Below, piece after piece: positions 56,015 to 64,000 of a DNA stretch of 64,000 nt (position 1 is its first letter; each line of letters starts with the position of its first letter). Where the stretch lies: the NCBI RefSeq assembly GCF_003688995.1, contig NZ_PENI01000027.1, positions 62,001-126,000 of the forward strand. The letters are read 5' to 3'. A program made the position numbers and the translations under genes. The stretch is from Streptomyces shenzhenensis (GTDB taxonomy: Bacteria > Actinomycetota > Actinomycetes > Streptomycetales > Streptomycetaceae). Under the pieces are notes generated by a model. It was not told the DNA's origin, ran no database searches, and saw only the letters and a list, made by a program, of their open reading frames with translations.

Positions 56015-57022
56015 TCATGGCGGTGGGTCCGTGTCGGCTCGGTGGGCGTGGGACGCGAGGCGGTCGGCGAGCGCGCTGACGAGGTCGCGCAGTGCGGGCG
56101 GACGCTCGATGGTGAACGGCCGGTCGAGTGCGGCGAGCACCCCGGGCAGCCAGTCGAGCCGCTCCACCCGCAGGTCGACCCGCCGCCAGCACTCGGCCGC
56201 CGGGTCCTCGCCCTCCCCTGGCCCGTGCTCGGCCAGGCGCGCGACGGCGGCGGGAAGGTGCGCGCGGATCTGCTCGACCGTCCCGTGGATCCGCAGGGTC
56301 ACCTCGTACCGGTACTCGGCCGTGGCGAACCCCGACAGCACGCGCTGCGCCGGACCGGGCCCCGCGGGTGCCTCGAACGAGCCGGGCAGGGTCCTCGCGT
56401 CCGCGATGCGATCGAGCCTGAGGGTCCGGTCCTCGCCGATCCCGGCGTCCGTGCCCGTGACGTACCAGCGGCCCGCGTGGGCGACGATGCCGTACGCGTG
56501 CAGGGTGCGCTCGCTGCGCCGGCCGTGGCCGTCGGTGTATCTGATCGAGACCGGCCGGCGGTGGCGTACCGCGTCGGCGAGGGTCAGCAGGACCCCGGTG
56601 TCCGGGGTGGCGGACTCGCCGGGCCGATCGGTGAAGGCGAGAGATTCCAGGAGCGTGTCGAGCCGGTGCGCGAGGTGCCGGGGCAGCACCCGCCGGATCT
56701 TGGCCGATGCCGTCTCGCTCGCCGTGCGCTCCGCGACCGTCAGGCCGGCCCGGCGGCCGGCGATCAGGCCGAGCAGCACGGCCAGCGCCTCGTCGTCGCT
56801 GAGCATGAGCGGCGGCAGGCGGTACCCGGGGGCGAGCCGGTATCCGCCGTGGCGGCCGCGCACCGACTCCACGGGCACATCGAGGTCGATCAGCTGGTGC
56901 ACATACCGCCGCACGGTGCGGCCGTCGACGCCGAGCCGATCGGCGAGTTCGGCCACCGTCCGGGTGCCGCCCGACTGCAGCAGCTCCAGAAGCGTCAGCA
57001 CGCGGCCGGTGGGTCGGGACAT
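56015..57022 (-). CDS. HTH-WYL transcriptional regulator (YafY-like)
   Basis: 335 aa. N-terminal winged helix (TVAELADRLGVDGRTVRRYV HQL region), then a WYL domain (GRRSERTLHAYGIVAHAGRW) and a C-terminal WCX-like extension. Divergent from the VOC gene, with 92 bp between the starts; it probably controls that gene. Confidence 0.87.
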   Translation of the reverse strand: MSRPTGRVLTLLELLQSGGTRTVAELADRLGVDGRTVRRYVHQLIDLDVPVESVRGRHGGYRLAPGYRLPPLMLSDDEALAVLLGLIAGRRAGLTVAERTASETASAKIRRVLPRHLAHRLDTLLESLAFTDRPGESATPDTGVLLTLADAVRHRRPVSIRYTDGHGRRSERTLHAYGIVAHAGRWYVTGTDAGIGEDRTLRLDRIADARTLPGSFEAPAGPGPAQRVLSGFATAEYRYEVTLRIHGTVEQIRAHLPAAVARLAEHGPGEGEDPAAECWRRVDLRVERLDWLPGVLAALDRPFTIERPPALRDLVSALADRLASHAHRADTDPPP

Positions 57023-57114
57023 GTTCGCAGCGTAATGCGAATACGGGACCGTTTCTGTCCGCTATTTCTCCTAGCCTGCGAAGCCCAGCGACTTCATCGG
57101 CCGAGGAGATCACC

Positions 57115-57513
57115 ATGGACTTCGTCTCGATCCGCGTCATCACCGGCGACATCGCGCGCCTCGTCGAGTTCTACGAGCGCGCCACGGGGGTGCGGGCGGC
57201 ATGGGCCACCGAGGACTTCGCCGAACTGCGGACCCCGCACGCCACCCTCGCGATCGCGAGCGCCCGTACCGTCCCGCTGTTCGCCCCGGACTCCGCACGC
57301 CCGGCGGACAACCACAGCGTGATCACCGAGTTCCTCGTCGACGACGTGGACCGCGTGCGCGAGAACCTGAGCGGCTTCGTCACCGACTTCGTCACCGAGC
57401 CCACCACGATGCCCTGGGGCAACCGGTCGCTGCTGTTCCGCGACCCCGACGGTAACCTCGTCAACTTCTTCACCCCCGTCACGCCGGCGGCCATCGAGAA
57501 GTTCACAAGGTGA
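57115..57513 (+). CDS. VOC-family (glyoxalase/bleomycin-resistance fold) protein
   Basis: 132 aa with the paired beta-alpha-beta-beta-beta units of the VOC fold (ITGDIARLVEFYERATGVRA; SLLFRDPDGNLVNFF). Metal ligands of glyoxalase I are not all clear. Divergent from a WYL regulator. The 57514-57665 gap shows nothing. Confidence 0.85.
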   Translation: MDFVSIRVITGDIARLVEFYERATGVRAAWATEDFAELRTPHATLAIASARTVPLFAPDSARPADNHSVITEFLVDDVDRVRENLSGFVTDFVTEPTTMPWGNRSLLFRDPDGNLVNFFTPVTPAAIEKFTR

Positions 57514-57665
57514 CTCCGGCCGGACCGCGGTCGTGCCGGGTACGCCCAGTCCTGGAGGTCGGCGACGAAGCAGGTCTGATCATCGAGCAGGTATTCGTGA
57601 CGGTCGCCGGCGAGATCCCTGTGTCGGCCGCGCTGCCGCGGTCATCGGCGTCACCCATGCCGTCG

Positions 57666-58820
57666 TCATCGCCGAGTTGCCGTGTCCGGCTCGCGCGGCC
57701 AGGACGGGCTCGTCGCCGGGCGGTCCGGTGTGAGCACGGATCTCCAGGATCTGTTCCGCTTGAACGGCAGCTCGAAGATCCGGGAGAACAGCCACGCCCC
57801 GCATATCGAGACCGGCAGGCCCAGGACGATCGTGAACCAGAATGTGGGCAGGCCCGGCGGCACACAATGCGGGGCCACCCGGCGGATCACGACCATGACG
57901 ATCGGCAGATGGATCAGGTAGAGGCTGTAGGAGAACTCACCGAGGCCGCGAACGAGTCGCGTGGTCAAGAGCCGTACGAGGACGGCGGGTTCACCGGTGG
58001 CGACCGCGGCGAGAAGCATCGCCATGGCAGGAGCGACGGCGAGATCCACCCAGAAGTAGTGGTTCACCGTCCAGACAGAACCCTGCACGACACCGAGAGC
58101 CAGGACGGGCAGGGCGGCCAGGACGGCGAGCCGGCCCCATGGCAGGCGTCGCACCCTGTCCGACGCGGTGACGACTCCCGCGCCTATCACGCCCGCGACG
58201 AACACGGGAGCGAGATGCGGCGCGAGCCAGTTGTCGCCCTCCACAGGGGACCCGTCGACCGCCGTCAGCCCACGGGCGACCACCGGAAGCGTCACGCACA
58301 CGGCCAGGACCGCCGCGCCCCAGCGTCGCCGGACGAACAGGAGCAGGGGAAAGAGGAGATACAGTTCGGCCTCCACGCCGATCGACCAGAACGCGCCGTT
58401 CGGTGTCGGGGCGGTGACCAGGTCCTGAGCGACCAGGCCGTACACCAGAACTGACGCGCCGGTAGGTGGCCCTGCGTGCGAAGCCGGCACCACGAACCAC
58501 GAAATGACCAAGCTCATGGCCAGCGCCGCCCAGTACGGAGGCAGGATGCGCCAAGCACGCCGACGCAGGAACCGGCCGACGCCGTCCGACCGCCAACCGT
58601 GCCGCGCCGGGGAGATCGCCAGGGAGAATCCGGACAGCACCAGAAAGAAGACGACGGCGAGGCGCCCGAACATCAGCCCGTCCAGCCAGACCGGCGCCGA
58701 ACTCTCGGGATAGCCCGGGAAGGTGTACAACCAGCAGTGGAACAGGACCACATAGAGTGCCGCCAGGCCCCGGAGACCGTCCAGGCCCGACACCTGCCGA
58801 CGGACATGTGCTTCGCTCAC
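57666..58820 (-). CDS. Acyltransferase family 3 membrane protein
   Basis: 384 aa from GTG 58820 (a GTG at about codon 10 is possible). About ten membrane segments. GLDGLRGLAALYVVLFHCW carries the conserved Arg/His of acyltransferase 3, and RRRAWRILPPYWAAL the RxxR segment; FSYSLYLIHLPIV near the end is typical. Likely acylates a sugar of a cell-surface polymer or antibiotic. Lower GC than its neighbours. 58821-59097 holds no gene I can support. Confidence 0.87.
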   Translation of the reverse strand: MSEAHVRRQVSGLDGLRGLAALYVVLFHCWLYTFPGYPESSAPVWLDGLMFGRLAVVFFLVLSGFSLAISPARHGWRSDGVGRFLRRRAWRILPPYWAALAMSLVISWFVVPASHAGPPTGASVLVYGLVAQDLVTAPTPNGAFWSIGVEAELYLLFPLLLFVRRRWGAAVLAVCVTLPVVARGLTAVDGSPVEGDNWLAPHLAPVFVAGVIGAGVVTASDRVRRLPWGRLAVLAALPVLALGVVQGSVWTVNHYFWVDLAVAPAMAMLLAAVATGEPAVLVRLLTTRLVRGLGEFSYSLYLIHLPIVMVVIRRVAPHCVPPGLPTFWFTIVLGLPVSICGAWLFSRIFELPFKRNRSWRSVLTPDRPATSPSWPREPDTATRR

Positions 58821-59101
58821 TGAGATCGGTCAGCCCTTCTGCCGGGCACCGTTCGGCCAAGCCCGCCACCCGCTGCCCTGGTGGTACGCCGGGCGGCACG
58901 GCGCCGTCCACAGCGGCTGGTACGTGGCCGCCGGCCGAGCTGTTCAACAGGCGGACCGGCTCGATGCTCGTTCCGCCGTGGCGGGACCCGCGGTGGCCTG
59001 GGGCGCCCCGGTTCCGGTCGGGGCGCCCCAGGGCTTCATCCCGCCCGCACGGTGCCCCTGGGCACCGGATGCCGGGCGAGAAGTTCGTCGCGCGGTGCTA
59101 G

Positions 59102-59370
59102 GTCCTGTCGTCAAACTCCCGTCGTCCGCCCGGAGGGCGGGCCCTGCGGCGTCGTGGGGGTCCCCCCTGGTCGAGCGGAGCCGAGAGCTTGGGGGAGCGT
59201 GCTCTCGGTGCGCCGGGCGCTGGCCCTCGTACTGGACGTACTTGGGCCTGTGTCCGGTGCGGCGAGTGGGGGTGCCCCCTGCTCGGAGAGCTCGGGGGAG
59301 CGTGCATGGCGTCGCGGGGCTGGGGGCACCTCCCGGCCGGAGGCTGGGGGAGGGAATTTGACGACAGGGC
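59102..59370. mobile_element. MITE, 269 bp, with 19-bp terminal inverted repeats
   Basis: Ends GTCCTGTCGTCAAACTCCC (59102-59120) and GGGAATTTGACGACAGGGC (59352-59370) are inverted with two mismatches and flanked by CTAG on both sides (59098-59101, 59371-59374), an IS5-type target duplication. The inside has no transposase frame, only G-rich hairpins such as 59161-59198. Confidence 0.75.
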
Positions 59371-59374
59371 CTAG

Positions 59375-59532
59375 GGCCTCTCGTTTGGATCATGCCGGGC
59401 TCGCGGGCCCTGGCACCGCGCCTCGCGGCGTTGTCGTCGGTTGTCAGGGCTCCGCCCTGCCGCCCTCCTCCGCCTTGCGATCCACGGCACCAGACCCCGC
59501 TCCCTGATCCGGCCTGATCCAAACAAAAGACC
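59375..59532. mobile_element. Second MITE, 158 bp, sharing a CTAG with the first
   Basis: Left end 59375-59398 and right end 59509-59532 are inverted repeats with four mismatches in about 24 (shared TTTGGATCA core). CTAG flanks it at 59371-59374 and 59533-59536. No coding capacity. Confidence 0.7.
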
Positions 59533-59719
59533 CTAGGTCCGGGCATGGCCGGTACGGCGATGCGCAGGCCGCTGGAACGTCTCACCCGGGTCCCTTCCGT
59601 CTCCGCGACAAGGCCGGCGGCTGGACCGTACCGCTCCGGACAAGCGCTTTCCAGACCTCGAACGGATTTCTCGTGAGGGCCGCCCCATGCTCGGTGCGGC
59701 ATCGGTTAGCGTCGAAGGC

Positions 59720-60646
59720 ATGAGCGGCGACAGGACGCCCCCGCTGGCCGAGGCGCTCCGGTCCGGCACGGTCGTGCTCGACGGCGGGATGTCCGATCAA
59801 CTGGAGTCCGCCGGGCACGACCTGGGGGACGCGTTGTGGTCGGCGCGGCTGCTGGCCGAGCGGCCCGAGGCGGTCACCGAGGCGCACCTCGCGTACTTCA
59901 GGGCGGGCGCGAACGTCGCGATCACCGCCTCCTACCAGGCCACCTTCGAGGGTTTCGGGCGGCGCGGGATCGGCCGCGAGGAGGCGGCCCGGCTGCTCGC
60001 GCTCAGCGTGGCGCTGGCCCGGGACGCCGCGCGGCGCGCCCGCGCCGAGGGGATCACGCGCCCGCTGTGGGTGGCCGCGTCGGCCGGGCCGTACGGGGCG
60101 ATGCTCGCGGACGGCTCCGAGTACCGGGGCCGGTACGGGCTGAGCGTGGCCGAGCTGGAGCGCTTCCACCGCCCGCGTCTGGAGGTGCTGGCCGGTGCCG
60201 CCCCGGACGTACTGGCCCTGGAGACCGTCCCGGACGCCGACGAGGCGGCGGCCCTGCTGCGGGCGGTGCGCGGGCTCGGCGTGCCCGCCTGGCTGTCGTA
60301 CACCGTCGACGGGGACCGCACCCGGGCCGGGCAGCCGCTGGCGGAGGCGTTCGCCCTGGCCGCGGACGCCGACGAGGTGATCGCGGTCGGCGTGAACTGC
60401 TGTGCCCCCGCGGATGTCGGCCGGGCGGTCGAGATCGCCGCCCGGGTCACCGGCAAGCCGGTCGTCGCCTACCCCAACAGCGGCGAATCCTGGGACGCCA
60501 CGGCCCGCGCCTGGAACGGCCCCGCCGACTTCCACGCCGAGCAGGTCGAGGCGTGGCGGGACGCGGGCGCCCGTCTGATCGGCGGCTGCTGCCGGGTGGG
60601 GCCGCCGGCCATCGCGTCGATCGCGCGGATGCTGGCGGCGGCCTGA
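59720..60646 (+). CDS. mmuM: Homocysteine S-methyltransferase
   Basis: 308 aa from ATG 59720. Zinc ligands are visible as one Cys in VGVNCCAP and the CC pair in IGGCCRVGPPAI. VLDGGMSDQLESAGHDLGDA is the usual N-terminus. Uses S-methylmethionine or a like donor to make methionine. Stands alone. Confidence 0.88.
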   Translation: MSGDRTPPLAEALRSGTVVLDGGMSDQLESAGHDLGDALWSARLLAERPEAVTEAHLAYFRAGANVAITASYQATFEGFGRRGIGREEAARLLALSVALARDAARRARAEGITRPLWVAASAGPYGAMLADGSEYRGRYGLSVAELERFHRPRLEVLAGAAPDVLALETVPDADEAAALLRAVRGLGVPAWLSYTVDGDRTRAGQPLAEAFALAADADEVIAVGVNCCAPADVGRAVEIAARVTGKPVVAYPNSGESWDATARAWNGPADFHAEQVEAWRDAGARLIGGCCRVGPPAIASIARMLAAA

Positions 60647-60743
60647 GCGGCGCGGAAGTCGTAGACACGCTCCTCCTCCTGGCCGGGCACGGAAGCCTGC
60701 ATCGCCGAACCCGCGAAACCGACAACCGCGTCGGCGGCCGCGG

Positions 60744-62312
60744 TCAGTGCAGTCGGGCGCGCATCGTGCGGCGCAGGCGGCGCACGGCGGAGGCCAGTTC
60801 GGTGCCGCGCGCGGGCGGCGCCCCGCCGACGGGAACGGACTCGTGGGCGCCGTCGGCCGTCCACAGGGCGAGTTCGCGGTCGCGTGGTCCGTGGGCGGTG
60901 TACGGGGCGCCGTCGCCGAGGATCCGCACCGGACGGCTGTCGTCCCAGGACTGCCAGCCGGGGTCGCCGGTGGCGGCGAAGCGCACCCAGGCCCCGTGCA
61001 TCACGTCGCACAGTTCCCGCGGGCCGCCCTCGCCCGCCAGCTTCCGCGACTCGGGGACGTCTCCGGTGTCGAACACGAAGCCCAGTTCGAGGGCATGGCA
61101 GGCGCCGAGGTCGGGGAGGCTGGAGGGCCAGGCGAACTCATAGACGTACGAGGAGCCGGGGCGGGCGTCGGCCAGCCGGTGCAGCGGGCGGCGCAGCAGG
61201 TGGTCGGTGACCAGTTGGCCGACGATCTCGGCGGTGCGGGCCTCGGGGTGCAGGGCGCGGTAGCCGCGCGGCACCTCATGGCCGCAGTGGCAGCGGGCCA
61301 TCGCGCCGGCCAGCGCGACCGGGCCGAGCCGGTCCACGTGGTCCATCAGCCCGCCCGGGACCAGCCACAGCCGGTACTCGTCGCGGGTCCAGCCGAGGAG
61401 CAGGTCGACGTCGCGCGCGGCGTCCCCCTCGGTCAGCGCCTCCAGCGGGTCGCGCGGCACGAGGTCGCCGTCGACGACGATGCCGAAGGCGGGGCCGCCC
61501 AGGACGGGGCTGCTCAGCCGGCCCACCTCGGCCTGGGTGCGCAGCAGGAGATCCCGGTCGACGGCGGCGAAGGCCTCGGCGGTGGCGGGGATCTTCAGCC
61601 GGGTGGCCAGGCGGCGCACCATGCGCCGTACCTTGTCCCGCTCGGCGGCCTCCGGCGGTCCGCTCTGCAGGACCGCCCGGCGCACCAGCCCCTGGGCCTG
61701 CGGGGCGGCGATCAGCGCGCCGATGCTGATCGCCCCGGCCGACTGGCCGGCCAGGGTGATCCGGTCGGGGTCGCCGCCGAAGGCCGCGATCGACGCGTGC
61801 ACCCATCGCAGTGCCGCGAGTTGGTCGCGCAGTCCGGGGTTGGCGGGCGCGTCCGGGAAGAGTCCGTAGCCCTCGACGCCCAGCCGGTAGTTGAGGGAGA
61901 CGAGCACGACGCCGTCGCGCGCGAAGGCGTGTCCGTCGTAGACCGGCACGGCGGAGGATCCTCGGGTCAGGGCGCCGCCGTGCAGCCACACCAGGACCGG
62001 GAGCCGGGCGGCGGGCCCCGGCTCCGGGGTCCATACGTTGAGGTTGAGGCAGTCGTCGCCGGGCACGACCGGGTCGGACAGGTAGTGCGCGAACGCCTCC
62101 GAGTACGGCGGCTTCGGCGCGGTCGGCCCGAAGGACCCCGCGTCCCGCACGCCGTCCCAGGGTTCCGGCGGCTCGGGCGGACGGAACCGGCGGGGCCCGA
62201 ACGGCGGGGCCGCGTAGGGGATGCCGCGGAACACCGCGACGCCGCGCTCGTATCTGCCGCGCACCGCCCCGTAGGGGGTGTCGACCACGGGGCCCGCCTG
62301 GTCCGCCGTCAT
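60744..62312 (-). CDS. Type-B carboxylesterase
   Basis: 522 aa from ATG 62312. Nucleophile Ser in TLAGQSAGAISIG, oxyanion WLHGGALTRGSS, DDCLNLNVWTP, and a late Glu/His partner region (CHALELGFVFDTG; CDVMHGAWVRFAATGDPGW). No signal peptide. Divergent from a LacI regulator with a LacI-type operator between them. Confidence 0.88.
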   Translation of the reverse strand: MTADQAGPVVDTPYGAVRGRYERGVAVFRGIPYAAPPFGPRRFRPPEPPEPWDGVRDAGSFGPTAPKPPYSEAFAHYLSDPVVPGDDCLNLNVWTPEPGPAARLPVLVWLHGGALTRGSSAVPVYDGHAFARDGVVLVSLNYRLGVEGYGLFPDAPANPGLRDQLAALRWVHASIAAFGGDPDRITLAGQSAGAISIGALIAAPQAQGLVRRAVLQSGPPEAAERDKVRRMVRRLATRLKIPATAEAFAAVDRDLLLRTQAEVGRLSSPVLGGPAFGIVVDGDLVPRDPLEALTEGDAARDVDLLLGWTRDEYRLWLVPGGLMDHVDRLGPVALAGAMARCHCGHEVPRGYRALHPEARTAEIVGQLVTDHLLRRPLHRLADARPGSSYVYEFAWPSSLPDLGACHALELGFVFDTGDVPESRKLAGEGGPRELCDVMHGAWVRFAATGDPGWQSWDDSRPVRILGDGAPYTAHGPRDRELALWTADGAHESVPVGGAPPARGTELASAVRRLRRTMRARLH

Positions 62313-62531
62313 CCGCCCACCAGCTCCTCCCGCCGCGCACCTGCACCGGTGACATCTGAGCACCCCATCGTCCGCCGGTATTCCGGCGGTGCACAGCACC
62401 CGGAGGGCTGTTCGGCGTACGCCGGGGTGCCGTGCGGCGGTATGCGCTGTGTTCCGGTTTTCGAAAGCCGGGTCGCCGGGATTCCGCGAATTCCCTTGCC
62501 TTCACGGCGCCCTTGAGGCACATCTATCGTA

Positions 62532-62543
62532 GGAAGCGCTTTC
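62532..62543. promoter_or_regulatory. LacI-family operator GGAAGCGCTTTC
   Basis: Near-perfect palindrome with the central CG typical of LacI-family sites, 86 bp before the LacI gene and 220 bp before the esterase. Likely site for the adjacent regulator. Confidence 0.65.
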
Positions 62544-62628
62544 TTGATGATGCTCTGACAGGCCACGGGAGCAGCGTTGGCCGCAACTTTCGATGGCCCT
62601 CGGGCGGGCCGGAGAGGCGGGTTCGGCG

Positions 62629-63681
62629 ATGGTCCGTACGGGGAGTGCGCAGGCGCCGGCCGGTCCGACGCTGGCCGTGGTGGCCCGCGAGGCGGGTGTG
62701 TCGGTGCCGACCGCGTCGAAGGTGGTCAACGGCCGCGAGGACGTGGCGCCGGAGACCCGCCGCCGGGTGACCGAGGCGCTGGACCGGCTCGGCTATGTCC
62801 GCAGACCCCGGTTCGACGCGGCCAGGCCGCCCGGTCTGGTCGACCTCGTCCTGGCCGCGCCGGACGGCCCCGGTGCGGGCGCGGTGCTGCGCGGGGCGGC
62901 GGAGGCGGCGTACGAGGCGGGTCTGGAGCTGGTGGTGTCCGCGGGGCCGGGCCGGACCGCGGGCGGGCTCCCGGAGCGCGGCTGGCTGGACCGGCTCGCC
63001 GCGCGGGGCTCGTCGGGGGTGCTGTTCGACCTGGCCGGGCTGTCCCCCGCCCAGTACTCCTGGCTGGACCAGCACCGCGTCCCGTACGTGCTGATCGACC
63101 CGGCGCACGAGCCGCCGCCCGGTGTGGTCTCGGTCGGCGCGGCCAACTGGCGGGGCGGGGTGACCGCGACCGAGCATCTGCTGGCGCTGGGCCACGAACG
63201 GATCGCCGTGCTCGCCGGGCGGCCGGGCACGATGAGCGGCGACGCGCGGGTGGCCGGTCATCGCTCCGCCCTCGCCTCGGCGGGGGTGCGGCAGCGCGCC
63301 GAGTACCTGCGGTACCCGGGGCTCGACGAGGCCGCGGTCCGGCTGAGCACGCGGGACCTGCTCGATCTGGCCGAGCCGCCGACGGCCGTGTTCGTCACCT
63401 CGGACCGGATGGCGCCCGGGGTGTACGGGGCACTGGCCGAACGGGGGCTCGCGGTGCCGGACGACCTGAGCGTGGTCGGCTTCGACGATCTGCCCGTGGC
63501 CCGCTGGTCCGTCCCGGCGCTGACGACGGTCCGTCAGCCGCTGGCGGAGATGGCGGCCACGGCGCTGCGGCTGCTGGTGCGGATGACGCGGGGCGACCAC
63601 CCGGAGGGAACGCGCGCGGAGCTGTCCACCCGGCTCGTCCACCGCACCAGCACGGCCGCCCGCCCCGGACCGGAACACTGA
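62629..63681 (+). CDS. LacI-family transcriptional regulator
   Basis: 350 aa from ATG 62629 (GGAGAGG upstream). HTH: TLAVVAREAGVSVPTASKVV then NGREDVAPETRRRV; the sugar-sensing part ends ALTTVRQPLAEMAATALRLL. Probably controls the divergent esterase and itself. Confidence 0.9.
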   Translation: MVRTGSAQAPAGPTLAVVAREAGVSVPTASKVVNGREDVAPETRRRVTEALDRLGYVRRPRFDAARPPGLVDLVLAAPDGPGAGAVLRGAAEAAYEAGLELVVSAGPGRTAGGLPERGWLDRLAARGSSGVLFDLAGLSPAQYSWLDQHRVPYVLIDPAHEPPPGVVSVGAANWRGGVTATEHLLALGHERIAVLAGRPGTMSGDARVAGHRSALASAGVRQRAEYLRYPGLDEAAVRLSTRDLLDLAEPPTAVFVTSDRMAPGVYGALAERGLAVPDDLSVVGFDDLPVARWSVPALTTVRQPLAEMAATALRLLVRMTRGDHPEGTRAELSTRLVHRTSTAARPGPEH

Positions 63682-63813
63682 CCCGGCTTCCGGCGAGAGC
63701 CGGGGGGCGCTCTCCCGCACGCCGGCCCGCGGGGAACCGTCACCTTGCGCCGGGGCCGGGTCGGGTCCGATTCGTTCAAGACCTGCCGTCCGCGGCCCGC
63801 CTACGGTGACGGC

Positions 63814-64000
63814 ATGACTCCACGATTCGCTGTGCTCGGCGTGGTCGCCTCCGATCCGGCCGCCTCGCTCGCCTTCTACCGCCGTCTCGGTCTGGACTTC
63901 CCTCCGGGCGCCGAGGAGCAGCCGCACGTCGAGGCGGAACTGCCCGGCGGGCTGACCTTCGCCCTGGACACCGAGGAGACCGTCCGCTCCTTCCACCCCG
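63814..64000 (+). CDS. VOC-family protein, 3' end outside the window
   Basis: First 62 residues (VLGVVASDPAASLAFYRRLG, LDFPPGAEEQPHVEAELPGG) of a glyoxalase-fold protein from ATG 63814. Truncated by the window edge. Confidence 0.75.
   Translation, partial: MTPRFAVLGVVASDPAASLAFYRRLGLDFPPGAEEQPHVEAELPGGLTFALDTEETVRSFHP

Overview
The window is very GC-rich actinobacterial DNA. Gene order, ATGA/TGATG stop-start overlaps, GTG/TTG starts, a pSAM2-type integrative element and LamG-plus-Rhs secreted proteins all point to a Streptomyces chromosome (inference from sequence; no database search was possible). No rRNA, tRNA or CRISPR array was seen.

Layout. 1-6.2 kb: a plus-strand operon with a partial sugar-phosphate isomerase, a polyamine-type (PotDBCA-like) ABC importer and a GMC oxidoreductase. 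6.4-10.0 kb: a catabolic-looking operon (flavin monooxygenase-like, RidA, DUF1028, M20 amidohydrolase). 10.0-27.9 kb: a polymorphic-toxin island. A LamG secreted protein (interrupted by an in-frame TAA) and a 2282-aa Rhs/HINT toxin with its immunity gene run on the minus strand. A small integrative element (Nudix/Pif-like, HTH regulator, RepSA-like HUH initiator, excisionase, tyrosine integrase) follows, then a second, orphan toxin tip with immunity gene, then a decayed integrase. 27.9-32.4 kb: scrap DNA (IS5-like, ISL3-like, cysK and hicA remnants) around a nitronate monooxygenase, a methyltransferase and an orphan hicB. 32.4-43.1 kb: a nine-gene operon for uptake and breakdown of an unknown sugar or polyol (ribose-type ABC importer, Zn-dehydrogenase, FGGY kinase, SorC regulator, DeoC-type aldolase, a full and a half aldehyde dehydrogenase). 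43.2-55 kb: a sigma-like/CBM2 membrane fusion, an odd radical-SAM protein, alditol oxidase, GH2 beta-galactosidase, an MFS transporter, and an alpha-toroid/cupin/Nudix trio. 55-64 kb: PEP-mutase-like lyase, WYL regulator with VOC protein, acyltransferase, two abutting MITEs, homocysteine methyltransferase, esterase with LacI regulator, and a partial VOC protein.

The most notable observation is at 10-17 kb. A 55-bp direct repeat (87% identical) lies in the codons for the end of the HINT domain of the Rhs toxin and again at the start of the orphan tip. It brackets the integrative element plus the current toxin tip and immunity gene. Removing the segment would fuse the Rhs protein in frame to the orphan tip. 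The older integrase remnant sits next to the orphan immunity gene with the same repeat and the same 41-nt spacing as the intact integrase has next to the current one. This suggests integrative elements that carry toxin-tip/immunity cassettes and swap the warhead of a resident Rhs gene on integration. The reading is an inference, and alternatives are given.
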